This document shows, piece by piece, positions 32,908 through 41,912 of a stretch of DNA of 64,000 nt. Where the stretch lies: assembly GCA_025350465.1 (NCBI GenBank), contig JANXXU010000024.1, positions 1 through 64,000 of the forward strand. The letters are read 5' to 3'. The number at the start of each line of letters is the position of its first letter. Position 1 is the first letter of the stretch. This DNA is from Alphaproteobacteria bacterium. GTDB taxonomy: Bacteria > Pseudomonadota > Alphaproteobacteria > Micropepsales > Micropepsaceae. Below the pieces are notes generated by a model. It was not told the DNA's origin. It searched no databases and worked only from the letters and a program-made list of their open reading frames with translations. The position numbers and the translations under genes were made by a program.

Positions 32908-35100
32908 CTACTTCGCCTTCATATCCGGACGCCACTCAGGCAGGCCGGCGCGCCAGAAGACGAACGCGTACATGTCGGCGTAGAGCTCGTCGTTCTGCGA
33001 CTTGGTCGAGCCGATGCCGTGGCCGGCCTCCGCGTCGATGCGCAACAGAACGGGCTTCACCGTGCCGGTCGCTTGCATGGCGGCGGCGAGCTTGCCCGGT
33101 TCCCACGGCGAGACGCGGGGGTCATTGAGGCCGGTCGTAATCAGGACCGCCGGATATTGCGTGCCAGGCTTCAGATGCTGAAGCGTGTCCATCTCCAAGA
33201 GGTTCTTGAAGCCCTGCTCGGTCTTGACGGTGCCGAACTCGGGAATGTTCGGCGGACCGTTCGGCGAGAACTCGGCCCGCAGCGTGTTCGCCGCCGGAAC
33301 GGAATCGATCACGCCCGCGAACAGATCGGGCCGCTCAGTCAAGGCGCGGCCCATGGTGATACCGCCGGCCGAGCCGCCGAAGATGAAGAGCTTCTCCTTG
33401 GTCGTCACGCCGCGTGCGATGAGATCTTCACCGCAAGCGATCAGGTCGCGCCAGGTGTTGGGTTTGTTCTGATCCTTGCCGCCGAGACGCCAAGCATCGC
33501 CCAATTCGCCGCCGCCGCGTACATGGCACGAGGCATAGGTGCCGCCGGCTTCGAGGAAGCTCACCGCGCGCGGCGAAAAGTCCGCGAGCTGAGAGATGCC
33601 GTAGGAACCGTAGGCCTGGATGAGCGTGACCTGCGCCCCGTTCGCGCCCCTCTGCTGAACCAGCGAGAGCGGCACCATAACGCCGTCATGCGCCTTGGCG
33701 TCGAGATCGGAGACGACGTAGCGCGAGGTGTCGTATTTCGGCGTAACGCCGAGCTTCAAGTCGGTGAACTTCTTGGTCGTCGGATCGAAGGAGAACTCCG
33801 ACGGCGGCACGACAAAGCTCTCGAGCGTGAAGGCAATGCCGGGCTTGCGCTGATCGGTGAAGGCGTTGTCGACGTGACCCTTGAACGGCAAGGTCACTTC
33901 TTCCGCCTTCGTTTGTCCGACCGGAATACGCAAGAGCTGCGTATAGGCGCCGGCGCGCGCAAGCACGTAAAGCGCATCGGACGCCGCGTGGATGGAGTCG
34001 ATCACGCGCTTGGAATCGGCAGGCAACAGAGCCGTCGCCGCCGACAACGGCTGACCAACCTTCAGCGTCAAGATTTTGAAGGTCGGCGCGTCCTTGTGCG
34101 AAAGGAGGAAGATATCGTCGCCGCGAATGTCGATGCCGGTAACGTCGTCGGTGCGGGCGACCAGCTGCGTCCACGTGGCCTTGGGATCGTTGATTTTGTC
34201 GACCGGCACCGTCGAGAGCTGCAACTCGTTCTGCACGCCGTTGATGCTGAGCACGGCGGCAACGGGCGCGCCGGGCACGATGGCAATGACGGGAAATTCG
34301 TCATGGCCGAACGCCGGTCCGTGACCTACGGTCGAACCGAGCACCGGAACGGGCGCGGCCTTCAAGTCCCAGGCGTCGGCTGTGGCGTCGCGGTATTTCT
34401 CCGTCGGCGCATCCTTCGGACCCATTTCCTTCAAGCGGATGAAATAGAGCGTCTTGGAGTCGTTGCTCCACGAGGTCGCGCCGAACTGAGCGCGGTCGAT
34501 GGGCCCGGCAATCTGTTTGCCGCTGGCCGCGTCGTAGGCAAAGAGCAGCGCCTCTTCCGAGCCGCCCTCGGAGATTCCGACCGCAACCTTCGAGCCGTCC
34601 GGCGAAGCGAGGAAGTAGTTGATGGCGTGAGGCTTGTCGCCGTGCGATTTGCGATAAGCGGCGATGTCGACGAGCTTGTGTACGCCCTTGGCGTCCTTGA
34701 TCATGAGATCGAAAGCGTCTGCGCCCGGCGCACGTTCTTCATAGAAGGCGCGGCCGCCATAGGTCGCGTAGCTTTGGATGAAGCCGAAGCTGCCGGTGAA
34801 GGCGGCGATCTTTTTTTCTAGCGCGGCGCGCGGTTTGATCGCATCGAGAATCGAGCGCGTGTAAACGCCTTGTGCCTTCATCCAGTCGATTGTCGACTTG
34901 TCGAGCGCTTCCATGTAGCGATAATTGTCGGTGACCTTGGCGCCGAAGAACGTTTCGGTCACGGGCTTGACCGGTGCGACGGGAGGTTTCGCCGTCAGAT
35001 TGGCCGGCGCGAGCGGATCGTCGGTTGCCGCGGCTAGCGCCAGCGAAGCGCCGGCCACGGCCGCAACCAGCGAACCGCATAAGAGTGATCTTACTTTCAT
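32908..35100 (-). CDS. exported prolyl oligopeptidase family serine peptidase (S9A)
   Basis: This 730-residue protein has a signal peptide (about residues 1-24), an N-terminal beta-propeller and a C-terminal alpha/beta-hydrolase domain. The catalytic residues are visible as Ser577 in GGSAGG, Asp in GLNDPRV and His in EAGHGIG. It should cut short proline-containing peptides in the periplasm or outside the cell. The ATG at 35100 follows GAGGGGAA; the longer frame is not supported. A strong terminator follows the stop codon. Confidence 0.93.
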   Translation of the reverse strand: MKVRSLLCGSLVAAVAGASLALAAATDDPLAPANLTAKPPVAPVKPVTETFFGAKVTDNYRYMEALDKSTIDWMKAQGVYTRSILDAIKPRAALEKKIAAFTGSFGFIQSYATYGGRAFYEERAPGADAFDLMIKDAKGVHKLVDIAAYRKSHGDKPHAINYFLASPDGSKVAVGISEGGSEEALLFAYDAASGKQIAGPIDRAQFGATSWSNDSKTLYFIRLKEMGPKDAPTEKYRDATADAWDLKAAPVPVLGSTVGHGPAFGHDEFPVIAIVPGAPVAAVLSINGVQNELQLSTVPVDKINDPKATWTQLVARTDDVTGIDIRGDDIFLLSHKDAPTFKILTLKVGQPLSAATALLPADSKRVIDSIHAASDALYVLARAGAYTQLLRIPVGQTKAEEVTLPFKGHVDNAFTDQRKPGIAFTLESFVVPPSEFSFDPTTKKFTDLKLGVTPKYDTSRYVVSDLDAKAHDGVMVPLSLVQQRGANGAQVTLIQAYGSYGISQLADFSPRAVSFLEAGGTYASCHVRGGGELGDAWRLGGKDQNKPNTWRDLIACGEDLIARGVTTKEKLFIFGGSAGGITMGRALTERPDLFAGVIDSVPAANTLRAEFSPNGPPNIPEFGTVKTEQGFKNLLEMDTLQHLKPGTQYPAVLITTGLNDPRVSPWEPGKLAAAMQATGTVKPVLLRIDAEAGHGIGSTKSQNDELYADMYAFVFWRAGLPEWRPDMKAK

Positions 35101-35283
35101 CGGTCGTTCCCCTCTTTCAATCTGCGGGCGGCAGAATAGCGTCCGACAAAGGTGCCGCGAAATGCGTGCAAGCCACAAATGTGGGGAATCTGTTGCTCTC
35201 AGGACAAATCTTCGTGTCCGGGGCAGTCGCCGGCACCACGCCGCTCGGAGGGCGTCGAGGGGCCTGGATTTGCCGGTGCCTTG

Positions 35284-35487
35284 TCAGGCGAACGCAGCGC
35301 CAGGCTTGAAACCAAGCTTCTTGAATACGATGGCGGCGGGACAGAACCCGGTGAAGGCAGACTGGAGCATATTCAGCCCGACGAACACGGTCAGCAACAT
35401 CCAAGCCGGATGCACGAAATAGGTAAGCAACAACGACAGCAGGACCATGACTCCCGCGAAGGCGAGCACGGCTTTATCGATGGTCAT
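35284..35487 (-). CDS. DUF2892 (YgaP-type) small membrane protein
   Basis: This 67-residue protein has two transmembrane helices and the NMLQSAFTGFCPAA signature, including a conserved Cys-Pro, of DUF2892 proteins. These often accompany rhodaneses and BigR-type regulators in sulfur metabolism. Its ATG lies within the original end of trxC. It is transcribed away from the bigR gene. Confidence 0.9.
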   Translation of the reverse strand: MTIDKAVLAFAGVMVLLSLLLTYFVHPAWMLLTVFVGLNMLQSAFTGFCPAAIVFKKLGFKPGAAFA

Positions 35488-35499
35488 TGGCAGTCTCCT

Positions 35500-35937
35500 T
35501 TAGAGTCGGAAGGTGGGTACGCGTCCAGCGGACGATGGTTTGGGTGTCCATGACGCCCGCCGATTGCGCGAGAAGTCCCCGCCGATGAGCAATAGGGCAG
35601 GAATGCCGCGTATGCCGAAGCGCGCGCAGACGTCCGGTGCGGTATCGGCGTTGAGCTTGAGCAAACGCACATTAGGTTCCAGCTCGCGCGCCGCGCCCTC
35701 GAACATCGGCGCCATTTGACGGCACGGGCCGCACCACGGCGCCCAAACGTCGGCAAGCACGGGAATGTCGCTGCGCTCGATCTGACGCTCGAATGCCGCG
35801 GCATTCACCTCGGCGGGCTTTCCAGCGAAAAGCGACGCGGCGCACTTGCCGCATTTGGCCTCTTTCGGATCGCGTTCTGCCGCGGTGGCGTTCACTGCCC
35901 CGCATGCGGCGCAGACGATGTGCATCTTTTGGCTCAC
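35500..35937 (-). CDS. trxC: thioredoxin 2 (TrxC) with a frameshifted C terminus
   Basis: This protein has the N-terminal zinc motif CAACG-to-CGKC and a thioredoxin domain with the active site WCGPC. After GIPALLLIGG the frame ends in a non-homologous tail of about 20 residues. In the minus-strand +3 frame, the expected ending (AQSAGVMDTQTIVRW and onward) continues to a stop at 35474-35476. One missing base near the G run at 35576-35583 explains this. The repaired gene would overlap DUF2892 by 14 bp. It may be a real mutation or an assembly error in a homopolymer. Confidence 0.85.
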   Translation of the reverse strand: MSQKMHIVCAACGAVNATAAERDPKEAKCGKCAASLFAGKPAEVNAAAFERQIERSDIPVLADVWAPWCGPCRQMAPMFEGAARELEPNVRLLKLNADTAPDVCARFGIRGIPALLLIGGDFSRNRRASWTPKPSSAGRVPTFRL

Positions 35938-36028
35938 GTCTCAGGCTCTCAGTTTGCGGCCGCGCCAGTAGCTTAACCCTGCTCTGGATTCCTGCCGGCC
36001 GACTTGATCCGGGTCACGCTCCATTCGC

Positions 36029-36057
36029 TTGACAATATATTCATATATACGTATATA
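36029..36057 (+). promoter_or_regulatory. bigR promoter (-35 and -10)
   Basis: TTGACA at 36029-36034 and TATATA at 36052-36057 are spaced by 17 bases. The -10 element lies inside the 36042-36059 palindrome, so regulator binding would block RNA polymerase. Confidence 0.7.
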
Positions 36058-36059
36058 TG
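36042..36059. promoter_or_regulatory. perfect 18-bp AT-rich operator palindrome
   Basis: CATATATAC-GTATATATG is a perfect palindrome in the 127-bp gap between the divergent trxC and bigR starts. It overlaps the bigR -10. The likely binder is the ArsR-family protein encoded just downstream, which would repress itself and possibly trxC-DUF2892. Confidence 0.8.
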
Positions 36060-36064
36060 CAAGT

Positions 36065-36382
36065 ATGAAAATCAACATGAGAGAAATGGAAGCGGCCGCC
36101 GACGGCGCCACCGAGCTTCTGAAGGCGTTGGCCAACCGGCATCGCCTGATGATCGTCTGTCAGCTGATCGACAAGGAACGCTCGGTCGGCGAGTTGGCGG
36201 GGGTATTGGGTATCCGCGACTCGACCGTATCTCAGCACCTGGCGCTGCTTCGCAAGGACGGTCTCGTCGGCGCGCGCCGCGACGGACAGACGATCTTCTA
36301 CTCAATCGCGAACCCTGCGGCACGAGCCGTTCTTGAGGCTCTTTACGGCGAATTTTGCGCACCTCGCCCACGCAAACGCTGA
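36065..36382 (+). CDS. bigR: ArsR-family sulfide/persulfide-type repressor (BigR/SqrR-like)
   Basis: This 105-residue winged-helix protein has a recognition region DSTVSQHLALLRKDGLV. It lacks typical ArsR or SmtB metal motifs but has Cys32 and Cys98, 66 residues apart. This matches the cysteine spacing of SqrR/BigR, which form a tetrasulfide bond with reactive sulfur. The ATG at 36065 fits the promoter; 36077 is an alternative. RND genes follow after 42 bp. The sulfur-sensing role is inferred from the cysteines and the DUF2892/TrxC neighbours. Confidence 0.8.
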   Translation: MKINMREMEAAADGATELLKALANRHRLMIVCQLIDKERSVGELAGVLGIRDSTVSQHLALLRKDGLVGARRDGQTIFYSIANPAARAVLEALYGEFCAPRPRKR

Positions 36383-36424
36383 TCTGCCTCAAGGTCGGAG
36401 TGACCCGAGAGGAGCAAGAAGGTC

Positions 36425-37441
36425 ATGATGAGGACGAGCCTGTTCATAGCAATTCTTCTCACGATCGCGGCTGCGACCGCGGCCGGTGCAGCGGAACGTT
36501 TCGTTGTCGAAGAGCGGACGGTGCCGGATTACAAAACCGTCGCGGCGACCTTCACGACGCGCGACATGGGCGAGGCACGCGCTCGGATCGGCGGCACTCT
36601 GGTCGAGCTTCGCGTGCGCGAGGGCGACACCGTTGCAAGAGACCAGTTGCTCGCTGTCGTGACCGACCAGAAAATCGCACTCGAATTGCAGTCGCGTGCT
36701 GCGCAAACGGCGGCGCTCGCCGCTGAGAGCGAGCGCGCTGGCGCGGAGCTCGGGCGCGTGCGCGCCGTGTTCGAGAAAGGATTCTACTCGAAGGCAAGAC
36801 TCGATCAGGCCGTCGCGGCCGCAAAATCGGCGGCGTCGGCTTGGAAGGCCGCAGCTGCGGCGCAAGCCGTCGTCGCCGAACAGGCGACCCAGGGCAAGAT
36901 TTTGGCGCCGGCCGCGGGGAAGGTCGTGCGCGCGTCCGTTCCGGCCGGCTCGGTCGTCATGGCCGGAGATATCATCGCCATTATTGCCTCGAACGATCCG
37001 GTCGTTCGCGTTGAGATGCCCGAGCGCGATGCCCGCGGATTGAAAAAGGGCGATGAGCTCAAGCTCGTCGCGGACAATGCCACGGGAACTGAGAAACTCG
37101 CCTCGACAATGATCCGCGAGATCTACCCGGAAGTGCGCGACGGCCGGGTCACTATCGATCTTGAAGCCAAGATGCTCGGCTCGGCTTTCGTCGGCGCGCG
37201 CGTTCGCGTGCTGGTGGCGGTCGGCGAGCGGCGCGCCATCGTCGTTCCGCAAGCGTACGTGATGACACGCTTTGGCGTCGACTATGTAAGCCTCGCCGTC
37301 AAGTCCGGCGCGCTCGATATCCCGGTTCAGCGCGGTCAGCCGATGTCCATTGCGGGCACAGCCGAGGGTGTCGAGATTCTGTCGGGCCTGAAGGCGGGAG
37401 ATGTGCTCTTGCGGCCGGATGGACGCTTGGTGCAGCTGTGA
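36425..37441 (+). CDS. RND efflux periplasmic adaptor (HlyD/MFP)
   Basis: This 338-residue membrane-fusion protein has a signal peptide (about residues 1-22), a lipoyl-like domain, a short helical hairpin and beta-barrel domains. It links an inner-membrane RND pump to an outer-membrane channel. GAGAGGAG precedes the ATG at 36425. Its stop overlaps the GTG start of the pump gene. Expression probably follows the upstream ArsR-family gene. No outer-membrane factor gene is nearby. Confidence 0.88.
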   Translation: MMRTSLFIAILLTIAAATAAGAAERFVVEERTVPDYKTVAATFTTRDMGEARARIGGTLVELRVREGDTVARDQLLAVVTDQKIALELQSRAAQTAALAAESERAGAELGRVRAVFEKGFYSKARLDQAVAAAKSAASAWKAAAAAQAVVAEQATQGKILAPAAGKVVRASVPAGSVVMAGDIIAIIASNDPVVRVEMPERDARGLKKGDELKLVADNATGTEKLASTMIREIYPEVRDGRVTIDLEAKMLGSAFVGARVRVLVAVGERRAIVVPQAYVMTRFGVDYVSLAVKSGALDIPVQRGQPMSIAGTAEGVEILSGLKAGDVLLRPDGRLVQL

Positions 37442-40400
37442 ATCTCGGACTTTCCGGCCGGATCACGCAAGCAACGATCCGCTCGCCGCTAACACCGCTG
37501 TTTCTGCTGGCGGCGCTGGCTTTAGGCCTCCTTGCGGTCGTCACGATCCCGCGCGAGGAGGAGCCGCAGATCAGCGTGCCGCTCGTCGATATTTCGGTGC
37601 GCGCCGACGGCGTGAGGGCGGTCGACGCGATCGAACTAATCACCAAGCCGCTCGAAGCGATCGTCAAGAGCATCGACGCGGTCGAACACATCTACAGCCA
37701 GACCGAAGACGATCATGTGCTGGTTACCGCTCGATTCAAAGTCGGCACCAACCCGGACGACGCGATCGTGCGGGTCCAGGCGAAGATCCGCGCAAACTAT
37801 GATCGCATTCCGGCGGGCGTTCCCGAGCCACTGATCGTAGCCCGCGGCATCAACGACGTGCCGATCGTGGTGGTGACGCTGACACCCAAGCCCGAAGCTG
37901 CGGATCGGTGGACGGATCAGTCGCTGTTCGACGTCGCGGACGAGCTGCGTTCCGAATTGGCGAAGGTCGAGGATGTCGGCCTCAGCTTTATCGTCGGCGG
38001 CCGCCCGGAGGAAATTCGCGTCGAGCCCGACCCCGGACGTCTAGCGCTCTACGGCGTTCCGCTGGGTTCGTTGATCTCCGTGGTTCGCGAGGCGAACCGC
38101 GCCTTTCCACTCGCGACATTGCGCGAGCGCGACAACAGCGTCTCGGCGATTTCAGGCCGCACGCTTGCAAGTCCCGACGAAATCGGATTGCTGACGGTGA
38201 CCGCCGCCGACGGCCGCGCGGTTTACGTCAAGGATGTCGCCAACGTCGTCCAGGCGCCTCGCGCGGACGATGCCCGGGTCTGGTCCTTGCAACGCGCGCC
38301 CGACGGCACGTGGACAACGACACCGGCCATCAGCCTCGCCATTGCCAAGCGGTCCGGCGCGAATGCAGTCCTAATCGCGGATCGAATTGTCCAGAGGATT
38401 CAATCGCTGAAGGGCCCGCTGATCCCCAATAGCCTCGACGCCACGATTACGCGCAACTACGGCGAGACGGCGAACGACAAAGCCAACGAGCTTTTGTTCC
38501 ATCTCGGCCTCGCCACGGTATCGATCGTCATTTTGATTGCGTTGACCATCGGCTGGCGCGAGGCGGCGGTGACGGCTGTGGTGATTCCGACCACCATCAT
38601 GCTCACGTTGTTCGCAGCGAACATGATGGGCTACACGATCAATCGCGTCAGTTTGTTCGCGCTTATTTTTTCAATCGGCATTCTGGTCGACGATGCGATC
38701 GTGGTCATCGAAAACATCGCGCGCCATTGGGCGATTCGCGACGGGCGCACGCGTGCGCAAGCGGCGATCGAGGCCGTTGCAGAAGTCGGCAATCCGACCA
38801 TGATCGCTACCCTAACGGTTGTCGCCGCCTTGCTTCCCATGATGTTCGTGTCGGGGCTCATGGGCCCTTACATGGCGCCGATCCCGGCGAACGCGTCCGC
38901 CGCGATGCTGTTCTCGTTCGTGGTCGCCGTCGTACTCGTGCCTTGGTTGATGATGAAGCTCTCGCCGCGCCGCGAAGGCGTTCTTGTCGAACACGAGGCA
39001 ACGCACGGCGAGGGCATGTTGGGGCGCATCTATCGCGCTGTGGCGGAGCCCGTCATCCGCACGCGGGCGAGGGCGTGGTTTTTTCTTGGCGCTGTCGGCG
39101 TCGCGACATTGCTGGCTTGCATTCTCTTCGTGACGAAGACAGTCACTGTCAAGCTCTTGCCCTTCGACAACAAATCCGAACTTCAAGTTGTCGTGGACTT
39201 GCCGGAAGGCGCCAGCCTTGAAGCGACGGAGCGCATTTTGCTGCAAGCCGCCGAGATCGTGAAAACGCTGCCCGAAGTGACATCCGTGCAGGCGTATGCC
39301 GGCACCGCCGCGCCGTTCAATTTCAACGGCCTCGTCCGCCACTATTTCATGCGCCAGCGGCCCGAGCTCGGCGATCTGCAGGTCAATCTCAAGGCCAAGG
39401 ACGACCGCCAGCGCGCCAGCCACGATATCGCGCTCGACTTGCGCAAACGGCTCACTGCATTGAACGTGCAGCCCGGCACGGTCATCAAGGTCGTCGAGGT
39501 TCCACCGGGGCCGCCCGTCATCGCGACCTTGCTTGCGGAGATCTATGGGCCCGATGCGCAAACGCGATTGGCCGTCGCCGAGGAAACAAAAAGACTCTTC
39601 AAGAGTATTCCGTTCATCGTCGACGTCGACGATTCTTACGGTGTCCCGCGGCCGCGGTTGCGGCTCAATGTGAAGCGCGACGTCGTCGAGTTCTTCGGCT
39701 TGAACGAACGCGACATTTCGGATTCCGTTGCGGCGCTTTTGACAGGCACCGTGGTCGGCTATTCGCATCGCGGCGAAGGCCGCAATCCTGCGGAAATCGC
39801 AGTCCGCCTGCCGAAAAGCGATTTGTCGTGGAATGCGCGGCTGACGACGACGCCGGTCGGCGTGACGCGCGGCAATGCCGGCACGAGGACGATCGAGCTG
39901 GGCGAAGTGATGGAGGCGTCGCGAGAACCGGGCTCGCTGCCGATGTTCCGGCGGGATGGGCATTTCGCGGAGATGGTGACGGCGGAACTCGCGGGTGCGT
40001 ACGAGGCGCCGATCTACGGCATGCTCGACGTTGCCGCCGCGGTCAACGCCCACGATTGGGGCAAGCTGGCAAAGCCGACGATCCGGCTCTACGGCCAGCC
40101 CGAGGACGAAACCAAGCCGACACTGCTGTGGGACGGCGAGTGGGAGATCACCTACGTCACGTTCCGCGACATGGGTGGGGCTTTCATGGTGGCGCTGCTC
40201 GGCATCTATGTGCTCGTGGTCGGGCAGTTCAAGAGCTTCAAGCTGCCGCTGGTGATCCTGACGCCTATTCCCTTGACGCTGATCGGCATCGTGCTGGGTC
40301 ATGCCTTGTTCGGCGCGCCGTTCACGGCCACTTCGATGATCGGCTTCATCGCCTTGGCCGGCATCATCGTGCGGAACTCGATTCTGCTAGTCGACTTCAT

Positions 40401-40677
40401 CCGTCACGGCCGCGCAACCAACCGGCCCCTGCGCGAAATCCTTCTTGAAGCCGGCGCAATCAGGTTCAAACCGATTCTGCTCACGGCGATCGCGGCGATG
40501 ATCGGCGCCGCAGTCATTCTGACCGATCCGATCTTCCAAGGTCTCGCTATTTCATTGTTGTTCGGTCTCGCCTCCTCGACGCTGCTGACCGCGCTCGTGA
40601 TACCGGCAATCTATGTAGCGCTGCGCGACGACATTTCGGCGCCCAGCTCGACGCCGAAGGCGGCTGACGGTACTTGA
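37438..40677 (+). CDS. RND efflux pump, inner-membrane subunit
   Basis: This 1079-residue pump has the twelve-helix, two-loop AcrB-type layout. The proton-relay region in the fourth helix reads GILVDDAIVVIEN with two aspartates. The GTG at 37438 overlaps the adaptor stop codon. Substrate class cannot be told; the bigR context suggests export of a thiol-reactive compound or metal-linked stress. The MarR promoter at 40674 overlaps its stop codon. Confidence 0.9.
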   Translation: MNLGLSGRITQATIRSPLTPLFLLAALALGLLAVVTIPREEEPQISVPLVDISVRADGVRAVDAIELITKPLEAIVKSIDAVEHIYSQTEDDHVLVTARFKVGTNPDDAIVRVQAKIRANYDRIPAGVPEPLIVARGINDVPIVVVTLTPKPEAADRWTDQSLFDVADELRSELAKVEDVGLSFIVGGRPEEIRVEPDPGRLALYGVPLGSLISVVREANRAFPLATLRERDNSVSAISGRTLASPDEIGLLTVTAADGRAVYVKDVANVVQAPRADDARVWSLQRAPDGTWTTTPAISLAIAKRSGANAVLIADRIVQRIQSLKGPLIPNSLDATITRNYGETANDKANELLFHLGLATVSIVILIALTIGWREAAVTAVVIPTTIMLTLFAANMMGYTINRVSLFALIFSIGILVDDAIVVIENIARHWAIRDGRTRAQAAIEAVAEVGNPTMIATLTVVAALLPMMFVSGLMGPYMAPIPANASAAMLFSFVVAVVLVPWLMMKLSPRREGVLVEHEATHGEGMLGRIYRAVAEPVIRTRARAWFFLGAVGVATLLACILFVTKTVTVKLLPFDNKSELQVVVDLPEGASLEATERILLQAAEIVKTLPEVTSVQAYAGTAAPFNFNGLVRHYFMRQRPELGDLQVNLKAKDDRQRASHDIALDLRKRLTALNVQPGTVIKVVEVPPGPPVIATLLAEIYGPDAQTRLAVAEETKRLFKSIPFIVDVDDSYGVPRPRLRLNVKRDVVEFFGLNERDISDSVAALLTGTVVGYSHRGEGRNPAEIAVRLPKSDLSWNARLTTTPVGVTRGNAGTRTIELGEVMEASREPGSLPMFRRDGHFAEMVTAELAGAYEAPIYGMLDVAAAVNAHDWGKLAKPTIRLYGQPEDETKPTLLWDGEWEITYVTFRDMGGAFMVALLGIYVLVVGQFKSFKLPLVILTPIPLTLIGIVLGHALFGAPFTATSMIGFIALAGIIVRNSILLVDFIRHGRATNRPLREILLEAGAIRFKPILLTAIAAMIGAAVILTDPIFQGLAISLLFGLASSTLLTALVIPAIYVALRDDISAPSSTPKAADGT

Positions 40678-40718
40678 CAACTCTATTGTCATCGCCAATA
40701 TGACAATCGTATTGTCAT
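40674..40718 (+). promoter_or_regulatory. marR promoter and operator
   Basis: TTGACA at 40674-40679 overlaps the pump stop codon. A perfect palindrome ATGACAAT-CGT-ATTGTCAT lies at 40700-40718, and an extra ATTGTCAT half-site lies at 40685-40692. The sites fit autoregulation by the MarR protein that starts 14 bp later. Confidence 0.75.
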
Positions 40719-40731
40719 CAAGAAGCCGGCG

Positions 40732-41193
40732 ATGAGCGCAACAGCCGTTCAGCTAAACGATCTGACCAAGACCGTCCGCGCTTGTTTTCAGCGCTTGAAA
40801 GCCATGGGCGAGCGTTTGCACGGCGATCTCGACGTGACTGTCGCGATGCGCGCGGTGCTCGAGACCCTGGTCGAAGATGGGCCTCGCACCGTACCGCAAA
40901 TCGCGCGGAGCAAAGCCGTCACGCGTCAGCACATCCAGACGATCGTCGATTCATTGCTGATGAAAAAACTCGTCAAGCTCGACGACAATCCGGCGCACCG
41001 GCGTTCCTCCCTCATCGTCGCAACGGCGAAGGGCAGCGATCTTTTCGCAGACATGCGCCGGCGCGAACAGCGCGCCCTGACGGCCATTGGCCGGACTCTC
41101 GATCACGTCGACATCGGCGCAACGCTCCGCACGCTCGCGGCGCTCAATACCGCTCTCGAAGGCCATCTGAAGGAGACAAAACATGCGGCGTGA
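40732..41193 (+). CDS. MarR-family transcriptional regulator
   Basis: This 153-residue winged-helix regulator has the MarR layout: dimerisation helices at both ends and a central HTH (VPQIARSKAVTRQHIQTIVDSL) with a wing. Its palindromic operator lies just upstream, so it is likely autoregulated. The downstream methyltransferase overlaps or nearly overlaps its stop codon and is probably the main target. The ligand is unknown. Confidence 0.88.
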   Translation: MSATAVQLNDLTKTVRACFQRLKAMGERLHGDLDVTVAMRAVLETLVEDGPRTVPQIARSKAVTRQHIQTIVDSLLMKKLVKLDDNPAHRRSSLIVATAKGSDLFADMRRREQRALTAIGRTLDHVDIGATLRTLAALNTALEGHLKETKHAA

Positions 41194-41198
41194 ACAAC

Positions 41199-41843
41199 AT
41201 GTGCGCGGCCATTGGAACTCGCGTCACGGCACGACTGGCGGCGGCCGCTATGCCTAGCCAATTCTCCAAGCCAACGGGTTTGATTGGGCGGCTCGTCGGT
41301 TGGATTTTCGCAAATCGCGCCTCCAACGTCAGACGCAGCAACTGGACGGTCGAGCTCTTGAAGTTGGCCCCTCGCGACCGCGTGCTCGAAGTCGGGTGTG
41401 GACCAGGCATCGCGCTCAAAGCGTGTCTCAAGACCGTAACCGACGGCACGGTCGTCGGCCTCGATCACTCCGATGTCATGATCGCCCAAGCGCGCGGGCG
41501 CAACCTGCGTGCCGTGCGCAAGAAGCGACTGCGGCTCGTTCTTGGTACACTTGCCGAGCTGCCGCACGACGAACCGCCTTTCGACAAGATTTTCTCGATC
41601 AACGTCATTCAATTCGTGGACAAAGCGGCGTTTATTGCCGAAAGCGTAAAACATCTGTCGCGCGACGGAATACTGGCGACGAGTTTTCAACCGCGTGGCG
41701 GCAAGCCGACGCGCGAACAGGCGCTGGAGATGGGCAAGACGCTCGAGACACTATTCACCAGCGCCGGATTGACCGAGGTAAGGACCGAGCTGCTCGAGCT
41801 AAAGCCGGTGCCTGCGATATGCGTCCTGGGCCGAAAGAAATAG
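41199..41843 (+). CDS. class I SAM-dependent methyltransferase
   Basis: This protein of about 214 residues has the SAM motif VLEVGCGPG and acidic GLDHSD, with a hydrophobic N-terminal segment (GLIGRLVGWIFANR). The substrate is unknown. The start is uncertain: GTG at 41190 overlaps the MarR stop, ATG at 41199 is close, and ATG at 41250 would begin at MPSQFS. I chose 41199. The gene is coupled to marR. Confidence 0.8.
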   Translation: MCAAIGTRVTARLAAAAMPSQFSKPTGLIGRLVGWIFANRASNVRRSNWTVELLKLAPRDRVLEVGCGPGIALKACLKTVTDGTVVGLDHSDVMIAQARGRNLRAVRKKRLRLVLGTLAELPHDEPPFDKIFSINVIQFVDKAAFIAESVKHLSRDGILATSFQPRGGKPTREQALEMGKTLETLFTSAGLTEVRTELLELKPVPAICVLGRKK

Positions 41844-41912
41844 ACCGCAGTTGTGCACGGCGAGCCGCGCGTGCTCGACTAATGCGCCCACTTGCGGTAA
41901 CGCCGCTCGGTC

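Noticed and set aside
32839-34821. Long 660-codon plus-strand open frame
   Set aside because: It is antisense to the prolyl oligopeptidase gene, has no recognised domain and is explained by high-GC codon structure.
36004-36017. FNR-like sequence TTGAT-CCGG-GTCAC before bigR
   Set aside because: The second half matches the consensus at only three of five bases, and no oxygen-linked gene is obvious there.
38812-40302. 496-codon minus-strand open frame
   Set aside because: It lies opposite the first RND pump and has shadow-type composition without domains.
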